DNA of 64,000 nt from DASPKT01 sp035626475. Its GTDB lineage: Bacteria > Pseudomonadota > Alphaproteobacteria > Azospirillales > Azospirillaceae. Of the stretch, positions 56,053-63,362 are shown piece after piece. How positions within the stretch are numbered: position 1 is the first letter of the stretch; every line of letters starts with the position of its first letter. The notes under the pieces were generated by a model. That model was given only the letters and a program-made list of their open reading frames with translations. It was not told the origin of the DNA and made no database searches. The stretch is from contig DASPNP010000020.1 of assembly GCA_035626475.1 (NCBI GenBank), positions 8,048-72,047 of the forward strand, written 5' to 3'. The translations under genes were made by a program, and so were the position numbers.

Positions 56053-56793
56053 ATGAAGAAGCAGGATGTTCTGGGTCTCTCGGCCATGCCGCTGCAGAGC
56101 CCGACCTTTCCCCGCGGTCCCTACAAGTTCCATGACCGCCAGTACATGGTCATCACCTACATCACCGACCGCGACGCCATCCGCGCCGCGCTGCCGGAGC
56201 CGCTGGAGCCCGCGGGCGACACGGTGTCGGTGCAGTGGCTGGACCTGCCGGACGGCGAGGGCCTCGGCGCCTACGCCGCCACCTCGCAGGTCATCCCCTG
56301 CGTCTACCAGGGCAAGCTGTGCAACTTCATCAGCCAGATGTACGTGGACAACACCTCGCCGCTGGCGGGTGGCCGCGAGATCTGGGGCTATCCGATGAAG
56401 TACGGCAAGTCCGTGCTGAAGACCGCCACCGACACGCTGACCGGCACGCTGCACTATGCCGGCCAGCAGGTCGCCACCGGCACCATGGTCTACAAGCACG
56501 ACAACCAGGTGCCCGACGCGACCAAGGAGGGGCATCACCTCGCCCGGCCGCAGATCACCCTGAAGCTCATCCCGGACATCGACGGCAAGCCGGCCATCGC
56601 GCAGCTCGTCTCGGTCGAGTTCCAGGAAGTGAAGGTGAAGGGCGCCTGGCAGGGCCCCGCCCGGCTGGAGCTGATCCCGTCGGTCAATTGCCCGCTGGCG
56701 GATCTCCCCGTGCGCGGCATCACCGGCGGCCTGCACCTGGTCACCGACATGGTCCTGCCCTACGGCAAGGTCATCCACGACTATCTGGCGTGA
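56053..56793 (+). CDS. Acetoacetate decarboxylase-like protein lacking the Schiff-base lysine
   Basis: 246 residues from ATG 56053 (AGGAAA upstream). It is clearly paralogous to the preceding gene (FPRGPYKFHDRQYMVITYIT, DTLTGTLHYAGQQVATGTMV, LPYGKVIHDYLA). In the active-site block GGREIWGYPMKYGK the catalytic lysine position is Met115, while the following Lys116 is kept. Canonical decarboxylation needs the missing lysine, so this protein may catalyse another reaction of the Adc-like superfamily, form a mixed oligomer, or use Lys116. Probably co-transcribed with the first copy; a strong terminator follows. Confidence 0.85.
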   Translation: MKKQDVLGLSAMPLQSPTFPRGPYKFHDRQYMVITYITDRDAIRAALPEPLEPAGDTVSVQWLDLPDGEGLGAYAATSQVIPCVYQGKLCNFISQMYVDNTSPLAGGREIWGYPMKYGKSVLKTATDTLTGTLHYAGQQVATGTMVYKHDNQVPDATKEGHHLARPQITLKLIPDIDGKPAIAQLVSVEFQEVKVKGAWQGPARLELIPSVNCPLADLPVRGITGGLHLVTDMVLPYGKVIHDYLA

Positions 56794-56815
56794 CCGTTCC
56801 GGTAGCGGAATGAGA

Positions 56816-56847
56816 AAGGCTCCGGGAGCGATCCCGGGGCCTTTTTT
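56816..56847 (+). terminator. Strong terminator after the decarboxylase-like pair
   Basis: A 12-bp stem AAGGCTCCGGGA / TCCCGGGGCCTT (one G-U) with a GCGA loop is followed by a run of T. Confidence 0.92.
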
Positions 56848-56859
56848 CTTGTGTGCGGG

Positions 56860-57309
56860 TCAGCGGCGGAAGAGGCGGCCCAGCCCCAACGTGGCCGCCA
56901 CGGTGCCGGCGACCCGGCGGATGAAGGTGGGCGGCGCGATCGGCGGCGGCGGCGTTGGCGGTGCGGGTTGCGGAGCGGCGTCCGCCGCCTTCCCATAGGC
57001 CGCATGGGCATCGGGGCGCGGCGGTGCCGGCGTGATGGAGCTGCGGAGCACTCCCGGGCTGTAGGAGGGGGCAGGGCGGATCATCGTCCTGACGGATTCG
57101 GAGACCGGCAGGGCCGAAGGTTCAACCGGAGCTGGCCGCCCGCCGCTCTCCACCTCCAGTGCGGCGCGGTAGGCCGCACCGCGCTGTTTCGCCTCCTCCC
57201 GTGGGACGCCGCCCCGGACCAGCAGTTCCACATGGAAGGTGGTCCGCAGCCGGAGCAGCGCCTCCCGTAGCGCGCCGGCCTCGGCCGCCGCGCCGTCAGA
57301 AGGACTCAT
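56860..57309 (-). CDS. Hypothetical protein, 149 aa, last gene of the membrane operon
   Basis: 149 residues. The N-terminal half is helical (AGALREALLRLRTTFHVELL); residues about 90-130 are Pro/Ala-rich (PPTPPPPIAPPTFIRR), and the C-terminus is a short hydrophobic stretch plus Arg (TVAATLGLGRLFRR), perhaps membrane-interacting. ATG 57309 overlaps the upstream gene by 14 bases, so it belongs to the five-gene operon. No family recognised. Confidence 0.65.
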   Translation of the reverse strand: MSPSDGAAAEAGALREALLRLRTTFHVELLVRGGVPREEAKQRGAAYRAALEVESGGRPAPVEPSALPVSESVRTMIRPAPSYSPGVLRSSITPAPPRPDAHAAYGKAADAAPQPAPPTPPPPIAPPTFIRRVAGTVAATLGLGRLFRR

Positions 57310-58321
57310 TCAGCACCTCCAGCTTGTAGAAGCGCATCTCGAGCCGGCGCATGTTGGCCTTGTATTCCTTCTTCTCGCCCGGCCCGGTGAGGTCGAAGGC
57401 CCGGACGAAGAACCGGCACTTCCGCTCGACCGACCAGTTGTAGAGCGGCAGCGCCTCCGCCAGAAACCGGTCGGTGGCGATCTCCTGCCCGAAGGTCAGG
57501 CGGATCGGCAGCTCCGCCTGCTCCTTCGCCCGATGCGGCAGGGCCCGGTCGCGCACGATCATGCCGGTCGAGGTCAGGGCGACGTCGAAGATGTATTCCG
57601 GCCGCCCCGTCTTCTCGTCGCGCCAGCAGGGCGGTAGCTCGGTTCCCGGGCCGACGCGGCGCAGCGCCTCCTCCAGGTTGTTGACCTGGGCCTTCAGGGT
57701 GGCGTTCTCCTTCGCCAGCGTATCGCGCCCCATCATCGCCCGGCGGATCGCCTCGGCGGGAGGGATGTTGCCGCCGGCCTTCAGATTGTCGGCGATGATC
57801 TGCCTCAACGCCTCGGTGACCTCCCGCAACTGCTGCGGCGTCGGTTTGTCGTAGCCGGCGGCGCGCAGGGCGTCCCGCAGGGCGGCGGCCAGCGCCGCGT
57901 CCTGGATGATCTGGTCGATCTTCTCCTGCGGCGAGGCGTCGGGCGGCAACTCCTCCGCCAACGCCTTCTCCAGCATCCTCAGCTGATCGGCCTTCTCGCG
58001 CAGCTCGGCCACCTGCTGCCGCAGCAGGTCCACCTGCTGGGACTTCTGGCGCAACAGGACCAGTTCGCGGAACAGGTCGTCGATGGGCTTGTCCTTGCCG
58101 ACCAGGGCCTGGATCTTTTCCTTCATCAGGTCGATCTGGACCTGCTGTTCACGGGTCAAGGCCGCCAAATCCGCGATGCGGCGCTGCTCCTTGATGATGC
58201 GGGAGGCCAGCGCCAGCAGCAGGCAGAAGATGATCAGCGTGATGATCTCGGCCAGGGTGAAGCCGAGGACCAGGCCTCGCCGGTACTGGCGGTTCTCGCG
58301 TTCGATGGCGCCCAGGGACAT
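57296..58321 (-). CDS. Single-pass coiled-coil membrane protein (stator-B-like topology)
   Basis: 341 residues. A short cytoplasmic N-terminus precedes one membrane helix (about 17-39, GLVLGFTLAEIITLIIFCLL), which contains an acidic Glu25. Residues about 45-130 and 195-220 are coiled coil (REQQVQIDLMKEKIQALVG). The C-terminal domain starts at PPCWRDEKTGRPEYIFDVAL and is unrecognised. A charged residue in a lone N-terminal helix followed by a periplasmic coil is the layout of MotB/ZorB-like stator proteins, but no OmpA-like peptidoglycan-binding domain is seen. ATG 58321 overlaps the upstream stop by one base. Confidence 0.7.
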   Translation of the reverse strand: MSLGAIERENRQYRRGLVLGFTLAEIITLIIFCLLLALASRIIKEQRRIADLAALTREQQVQIDLMKEKIQALVGKDKPIDDLFRELVLLRQKSQQVDLLRQQVAELREKADQLRMLEKALAEELPPDASPQEKIDQIIQDAALAAALRDALRAAGYDKPTPQQLREVTEALRQIIADNLKAGGNIPPAEAIRRAMMGRDTLAKENATLKAQVNNLEEALRRVGPGTELPPCWRDEKTGRPEYIFDVALTSTGMIVRDRALPHRAKEQAELPIRLTFGQEIATDRFLAEALPLYNWSVERKCRFFVRAFDLTGPGEKKEYKANMRRLEMRFYKLEVLNESF

Positions 58322-59499
58322 CAGGCGACCCCGGCCGGCGAACGGCGTTCGGTGTTGATCTGCTCCGCGAGCGCCCGGCTCATCTCGGCCAGGGCGCGCT
58401 GGACCTCGGTGGTCGCCGCGCGAGACGCGGCGAGTTCGGTGGCGAGCCCGGCATTGTGCTGCTCGATCGCCTTGAGCGTCCCACCCATCGACTGAGCCAC
58501 GCCCTGGATGTTCCGGGTGGCGCCCTCCAGGCCGTCCGCGAGCGCCTTCAGCCGGGCGCCCACCATGTCGACCGGGGCGCCGCTGCCGGCCAGGGACTGC
58601 ATGCGCTGTTCAAGGCCGGCCACGGCGGTGACGAGCTGCGCCACCGACCGGCCGATGCTCTCGACATGGTCGCCGTCGGCGGCGGTGCGCGCGGACATCC
58701 GGGCGATGATGGCGTCCACCTCGTCGAAATGCGGCACGACCTTGCGCTCCAGCAGGTCGGGCGCCGGCGCGATCTCCTCGACGCGCTGCACCAGCTTCTC
58801 GACCGCCATGACCGTCCTGCCCGAAGCCTGGGACAGCTTCTGCGCATGGACGGTGTGCTCCTCCAGCGAGGCGCCGACCCGCGTGGTCAGATCCTTGGCG
58901 ACGCTCGAGAAGGTGTCGACATTCTCCCGCAGCGCCTTCTCGGTAATGGCCTTCAGCTCGCGCATGGCCTCCGCGATGCTTTGCTCCGTCGCCTGCCGGA
59001 ACGTGTTGAGCGCGCCCGAAGCGGTCAGCAGCTCCTGGCGCAGCTGGCTCGCGGCGTTCGCCAGCTCCAGCCGCGCCTCCCGCTCGATCTCGACCGGGTC
59101 CTCGCGCTTCTGCGCGAACATGACCCGCAGGCCGACGCCGACGATCGTGGTGATGAGGGCGATGCCGAAATTGCTGATGATGTCGTCGATGGCGTCCGGA
59201 TTGCGGCCAAACAGGTACAGCGCATAGCTGAGGCTGGTGAGGGTGTAGAGCAGGCCCAGATAATAGGCGTTGTCGCCCGCCTGGTCCTCGCGCAGGCGGA
59301 AGCGCTTGGTGAACCAGACATAGCCTGTGTAGGCGAGCATGACGACGACAGGGAAGCAGGTGACGTAGAGCTGCCAGAAGCCGAAGGCCTTGAGCCCGAC
59401 GATTCCGCCGGCGCCCAGCAATGCGGCCAGCACGAACAGCGCCCTGTCGTCGAATTTGCTGAGGGGATCAAGGTAGGAAAGCTTCTTTGCAGCCATCAT
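58321..59499 (-). CDS. Multi-pass membrane protein with long coiled coil (stator-A-like)
   Basis: 392 residues from ATG 59499 (a second ATG follows at once). Four helices occur in residues about 17-145: ALFVLAALLGAGGIVGLKAF, VTCFPVVVMLAYTGYVWF, YLGLLYTLTSLSYALYLF, ISNFGIALITTIVGVGLRVM. The last resembles the GXAXXTTXXG helix of MotA/ExbB/ZorA proteins. Residues about 155-385 are almost pure coiled coil, like a ZorA tail. It pairs with the single-pass protein encoded directly downstream. Stator homology is inference from topology and one motif. It starts 7 bases after the vWA-like gene. Confidence 0.68.
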   Translation of the reverse strand: MMAAKKLSYLDPLSKFDDRALFVLAALLGAGGIVGLKAFGFWQLYVTCFPVVVMLAYTGYVWFTKRFRLREDQAGDNAYYLGLLYTLTSLSYALYLFGRNPDAIDDIISNFGIALITTIVGVGLRVMFAQKREDPVEIEREARLELANAASQLRQELLTASGALNTFRQATEQSIAEAMRELKAITEKALRENVDTFSSVAKDLTTRVGASLEEHTVHAQKLSQASGRTVMAVEKLVQRVEEIAPAPDLLERKVVPHFDEVDAIIARMSARTAADGDHVESIGRSVAQLVTAVAGLEQRMQSLAGSGAPVDMVGARLKALADGLEGATRNIQGVAQSMGGTLKAIEQHNAGLATELAASRAATTEVQRALAEMSRALAEQINTERRSPAGVA

Positions 59500-59506
59500 G
59501 CGCTCG

Positions 59507-60331
59507 TCAGAAAAGGGAAAGGGCGTTGCTGAGGGTGGCGCCCTGGTCGGCGAAGTAGGCCTGCCAGAAGCGGATGTGGGCGGCGCCTTGGACGCCCTTG
59601 GCCGTGTCGCGGCGGATGTAGAGCACCCTGACATCGACCTCCCGCAGGTCGGCTTTGACGCGGGTGAGCGCAGGCGTCTTGCGGAGCTCCTCAAAGTCCC
59701 GCACGCCCTGGTACTGGCTGAGATTGTCGGAATGCTGCAGCAGGTCCGAGACAACAACCAGCGTCCTGGGCACCGCGTCATGCGGCGCGAAGGCGGTGGC
59801 GGCCACGGACTGGATCGTCTCCAGGATGGGGGACTGCCGGGCCTCGCTCGCCTCCAGCATACCGTCCAGAACGGCGGCCAGGGGGGCGTTGAAGACCGTT
59901 CCCCAGGTGCGGTTCGCCATCCGGGGATTGGACGTCCAGTGGCTTAGATCGCTGCCGTCGCCAGGGTTGCAGAGCGAGAATTCCGGCTTCAGGACGCTCG
60001 CTTGCACCGGATTGACGGTATAGATCTCCAGCAGCCCGTACTTGGGCACCGCACCACGGATCTCGTTGAACTTGTCGACCAGCAGCTGGCGCTGGACCGG
60101 CGTCACCGTGTCGGTGCGGTCCACGACCACGGCGGTCACGGAGGTGGGGCCGGCCGTGGGGCAGAGGGTGGTCTTGTCGAGCTCGACCGCTTCGCTGTTG
60201 GCCTTCCAGGAGAAATAGCCGACGCCTACCGCGAAGATGGCGGCGAGGGACAGCAGGACGGCCCCCTTGACGTTGCCGGCCTTCTCCCGCTCACGCCGGG
60301 ACTGCCGCCGCTTGGTCTGGGGTCGCGCCAT
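59507..60331 (-). CDS. Membrane-anchored vWA-like protein
   Basis: 274 residues: basic N-terminus (about 1-20), one membrane helix (about 22-42), then a domain with VTAVVVDRTDTVTPVQRQLL (Asp71, Thr73, a MIDAS-like DXT) and RTLVVVSDLLQHSDNLS, the usual pattern of a vWA metal-dependent adhesion fold. The MIDAS is a variant because the DXSXS is not canonical. ATG 60331 lies inside the end of the upstream gene (41-base overlap), so translation is coupled. The role could be assembly or ligand binding in an envelope complex. Confidence 0.72.
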   Translation of the reverse strand: MARPQTKRRQSRREREKAGNVKGAVLLSLAAIFAVGVGYFSWKANSEAVELDKTTLCPTAGPTSVTAVVVDRTDTVTPVQRQLLVDKFNEIRGAVPKYGLLEIYTVNPVQASVLKPEFSLCNPGDGSDLSHWTSNPRMANRTWGTVFNAPLAAVLDGMLEASEARQSPILETIQSVAATAFAPHDAVPRTLVVVSDLLQHSDNLSQYQGVRDFEELRKTPALTRVKADLREVDVRVLYIRRDTAKGVQGAAHIRFWQAYFADQGATLSNALSLF

Positions 60332-61772
60332 TCTCGAAATCCTTCAGGCTCAACTGGTCGATCCGCTTGTACTGGCCCATCGCCTCCAGGAAGGCGGCGT
60401 TGAGCTCGTCGATATAGCGCTGCAGCGCCGTTACCACCTTCTCCGTCTCCTCGTCGAAGATGGTCGCGCTCAGGCCGGCGAAGGGATCGATCTCCGGTTC
60501 CCCCGGACGGGGCAGCGGCCAACGCGCGGCGAAATGCGGCGGCGGCGGTGTCCGCCGCGCCGCCTTGTTGGCGTCGCGGTAGGTGCGCAGCAGGTCGTTG
60601 GCGCAAGCCTCCAGATGGTCGAGATGAGCCGTGAAATTCGCCCGGAGCTGGTCCCGGCTGCCGATCATGTTGATGAACTGGCCCTTGCGGTGGGAGACGT
60701 CCTGGCGGATGCGCTCCATCTCCTCGACCGCGCCGTTCTTGATGTCGGCGAGTTCCTCCGTGAGCTCGCGCTTCTCTTCGGCATAGAACTCGTTGGCCTC
60801 CTGGACCCGGCGCCAGATGCGGCCGTACCCCGGGTAGGGATCGTCGAACCTGTATGTGTCGAACGCGGCGATCAGGCCGAAGGCGATCCCGGCCAGGACC
60901 AGCATCCAGGACTCGATGTCCTTGATGTCCAGCAGATCGGCCTTCAGCGAGGCGAGTGCCGCCTGCGCGGCCAGTTCCGGAGCATCCCCGCCCAACGCGT
61001 CGCGATAATGCGCCACGCCTAGGTTGTAGAGCAGCAGCAGGGCCGGGAGGACCAGTAATCCGGTCAAGCCGAGCAGTCTCAGCCCCCAGGACCGGTGCCC
61101 GGCATAGGGTACGGCGAAGCGGCCCAGTACGGCGCCCAGCAGGATGTTGCCGAGGGCGAGCGTGAACGCCATGACGACGCCGCCGACGATGCCTGCGGCG
61201 TTCCCCCGCGCGAAGAAGACGCCGTTCAAGACGCTTTCCGCCAGCAGGATCAAGACGATGATGGCGATGTGGTAGGTGCGGGAAAGCGGATAGCGCGCCG
61301 GGCGTTTCAGCCGGTTCTGTTCACGGAAGTCGCGGAGCTCGGCTTCCGCCTCCGCCACCTCGCGGCGCTCGTTGAACAGCCGGTCGAGACCGTCATGCAC
61401 GCCCTTGCGGAACTCGGTCATGGCGTTCTTCGCCCTGACCTCAATCTCCGCCGCCCGGCCGCGGAGGTCGAGGTTCGCGACGCGCTGCGCCAACGTGTGC
61501 AGCCCGCTGGCGTATTGGTCGACAGCCTTCTTGACCTCGGTGCCGATCGCCGTGACGACCGCCTGCTCGGCCATGTCGAGGTTGCTGTCGGCTGCTTCCG
61601 GCTGCTCGGCGCCGCCGCGCTCGCGGCCATGCTGGACGAGCTTGAACTCCGCCTTGATCTGCTCGACGTCGAGCGGCAGGAACTGGGTGGTGGTGCTGAC
61701 GTACCTGTGCCCCTCATGGTCGGGGCGCAGTACGCCCTCGAAGAAGGCTTTGATGTTCGATTTGAGGCGCAT
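60291..61772 (-). CDS. Large membrane protein with flanking coiled coils, first gene of the five-gene operon
   Basis: 493 residues. An N-terminal soluble helical part (1-160, including FRKGVHDGLDRLFNERREVA) is followed by four membrane helices (about 168-188, 193-218, 232-254, 288-306). A C-terminal coiled-coil region (about 320-400) and a helical tail complete it. No family recognised. ATG 61772 lacks a clear ribosome site. An A+T-rich patch at 61857-61900, unusual here, lies upstream and probably holds the operon promoter. All five genes overlap or nearly touch, so the products likely form one complex. Confidence 0.72.
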   Translation of the reverse strand: MRLKSNIKAFFEGVLRPDHEGHRYVSTTTQFLPLDVEQIKAEFKLVQHGRERGGAEQPEAADSNLDMAEQAVVTAIGTEVKKAVDQYASGLHTLAQRVANLDLRGRAAEIEVRAKNAMTEFRKGVHDGLDRLFNERREVAEAEAELRDFREQNRLKRPARYPLSRTYHIAIIVLILLAESVLNGVFFARGNAAGIVGGVVMAFTLALGNILLGAVLGRFAVPYAGHRSWGLRLLGLTGLLVLPALLLLYNLGVAHYRDALGGDAPELAAQAALASLKADLLDIKDIESWMLVLAGIAFGLIAAFDTYRFDDPYPGYGRIWRRVQEANEFYAEEKRELTEELADIKNGAVEEMERIRQDVSHRKGQFINMIGSRDQLRANFTAHLDHLEACANDLLRTYRDANKAARRTPPPPHFAARWPLPRPGEPEIDPFAGLSATIFDEETEKVVTALQRYIDELNAAFLEAMGQYKRIDQLSLKDFENGATPDQAAAVPA

Positions 61773-61856
61773 CGCCGGTGAGGGTCCTGTTGCAACGGCG
61801 TCTCGACGCCGCCTTGTGCCCGCTTAGGTGGCGCAAGTTATCCCATCCGGCTGCGA

Positions 61857-61900
61857 AATCGGTAGTGTTAGTTCTGGTTAAAATCACCAAAAAGTAACAT
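61857..61900 (-). promoter_or_regulatory. A+T-rich patch, probable promoter of the five-gene operon
   Basis: A 44-base stretch of markedly lower G+C than its surroundings lies 85-130 bases upstream of ATG 61772, in the only sizeable gap before the operon. No convincing -35/-10 pair could be fixed by eye. Confidence 0.3.
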
Positions 61901-61919
61901 CGCCCGCGGGCCCCAAACC

Positions 61920-62111
61920 TCAGCGATGCGACCCCGAGGCGATCAGCTCGCGGACGTGGCGGCCGATCTCCTCCCAGCGCCACTGGGCGGCCTCGTCGCC
62001 CTGGCGCTTGGCGTCGCGCAGCTTGGTCTCCACGGCGATGGTCGCGCGGCGGCCCCAGCCGGCCACCAGCTGCTCCGCCCTGACCACCAGAAGCTCCGCC
62101 TCGCTCCGCAT
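61920..62111 (-). CDS. Small hypothetical protein, 63 aa
   Basis: 63 residues from ATG 62111 (MRSEAELLVVRAEQLVAGWG), helical and charged. The frame is open upstream to 62216, but that part reads like non-coding sequence. No family recognised. It precedes the five-gene membrane operon on the same strand by about 150 bases; the A+T-rich patch between them suggests separate transcription. Confidence 0.55.
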   Translation of the reverse strand: MRSEAELLVVRAEQLVAGWGRRATIAVETKLRDAKRQGDEAAQWRWEEIGRHVRELIASGSHR

Positions 62112-62323
62112 GTCCCAGACCCGTGCTGACTCTCGCGACGGAGGAGGAACGCGGACGGCGCCATATCGGCACGCGGTGCGGGTGGATGAGCGGGGCGGGG
62201 TGACTCCGGCGTGCAAGCCGATAACCCGCGCCGGTAGGATCGCCGCGGGACTGCCTCTATCGAAAGAGGTGGAGCGGGGATGCTAGGATCATCGCGGGCA
62301 AGGGGCAGGGAAGGGCGGATGCC

Positions 62324-62749
62324 ATGGTCACGCGGAAGACCGAACCGGAACCGGTCGACGTGGCCGCGTTCCTCGACGCGGTCGAGCCCGCCCAGCGGCG
62401 CGAGGACGCCCGTACGGTCTGCGCCCTGATGGAGCGCCTGTCCGGCCAGCCGCCCGTGCTCTGGAGCGGCGGCATGATCGGGTTCGGCCGCTACGCCTAT
62501 CGGTACGAGAGCGGCCATGCCGGCGAGTGGTTCCGCACCGGCTTCGGCCCGCGCAAGGCGGCGCTGACCCTCTACGTCATGGGCGGCTTCGATGCGCATG
62601 AGGCGCTGCTGGCCCGCCTGGGCAAGCACAGCACGGGCAAGTCCTGCCTCTATGTGAAGAGGCTCCAGGACATCGATCCCGCGGTGCTGGAGGAGCTGGT
62701 CGCCGCCTCCCTCGCCCATATGCGCGCCCGGTACCCCGAGGGAGCGTGA
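62324..62749 (+). CDS. DUF1801 (YdhG-like) domain protein
   Basis: 141 residues matching the DUF1801 pattern: VAAFLDAVEPAQRREDARTV, SGQPPVLWSGGMIGFGRYAY, TLYVMGGFDAHEALLARLG and SCLYVKRLQDIDPAVLEELV. Small cytoplasmic proteins of unknown biochemical role. AGGG precedes ATG 62324. A separate short unit, 62 bases before the RlpA-like gene. Confidence 0.85.
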   Translation: MVTRKTEPEPVDVAAFLDAVEPAQRREDARTVCALMERLSGQPPVLWSGGMIGFGRYAYRYESGHAGEWFRTGFGPRKAALTLYVMGGFDAHEALLARLGKHSTGKSCLYVKRLQDIDPAVLEELVAASLAHMRARYPEGA

Positions 62750-62811
62750 GGCGCCAAGCGCAATGGCCGGGCGGCATGCATGTTGTGGCTGATCCCGCAA
62801 GGAGGAAAGCC

Positions 62812-63336
62812 ATGCGCAGCATCATCCGATCCACGGCCCCCGCCCTCACGGCGATGGTCCTCAGCCTGGGCCTCGCCGCCTGCTCCAGCCTGCAAAGCGC
62901 CGAGGGCGGCGCATCCGGGGCGGGCGGCTCACGGACGGCCGGCGCCCAGGCCGGCGCCCAGGCGCAGGTCAACGGCGTCTTCCGCCAGGAGGGCGAGGCC
63001 TCGTTCTTCCGGGCCGGCGAGGGCGGCAACACCAAGACCGCCAGCGGCGAACCCGTCGACCCGCAGGGCATGACGGCCGCCCACCGCACCCTGCCGCTGG
63101 GCACCAAGGCGACGGTCACCAGCCCGGAGACCGGCAAGTCGGTCGAGGTCACGATCAACGACCGCGGCCCGGCCCGCACCGACCGCGTCATCGACATCTC
63201 CGAGCGCGCGGCGACGGAGCTCGGCATCGACAAGCTGGGCGTGGCGAAGGTGACGGTCGAGGCCGATCCCGCCAAGCAGGACAGCGCCGAGGCGCGCCAG
63301 GCGCTCACCGCCATGGCCGGCGGCGGGCAGGGCTAA
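62812..63336 (+). CDS. RlpA-like lipoprotein (double-psi beta-barrel)
   Basis: 174 residues. AGGAGG lies 6 bases before ATG 62812. A lipoprotein signal ends at the lipobox GLAAC (Cys near residue 24). The RlpA core follows: EGEASFFRAGEGGNTKTASG, AAHRTLPLGTKATVTSPETG, VTINDRGPARTDRVIDISERAA. The catalytic-type Asp in NDRGP is kept. RlpA proteins are septal or polar lytic transglycosylases acting on naked glycan strands. The usual SPOR domain is absent, so it may be a minimal RlpA paralogue. Confidence 0.85.
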   Translation: MRSIIRSTAPALTAMVLSLGLAACSSLQSAEGGASGAGGSRTAGAQAGAQAQVNGVFRQEGEASFFRAGEGGNTKTASGEPVDPQGMTAAHRTLPLGTKATVTSPETGKSVEVTINDRGPARTDRVIDISERAATELGIDKLGVAKVTVEADPAKQDSAEARQALTAMAGGGQG

Positions 63337-63362
63337 CGCCAGTGGAGGATTGAACCGGGGGA

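Noticed and set aside
56860..61772. Calling the five-gene operon a Zorya defence system
   Set aside because: Only topology and one helix motif suggest ZorAB-like proteins. The ZorC/ZorD or ZorE effectors are absent, and no OmpA-like domain is seen, so a named call is unsupported.
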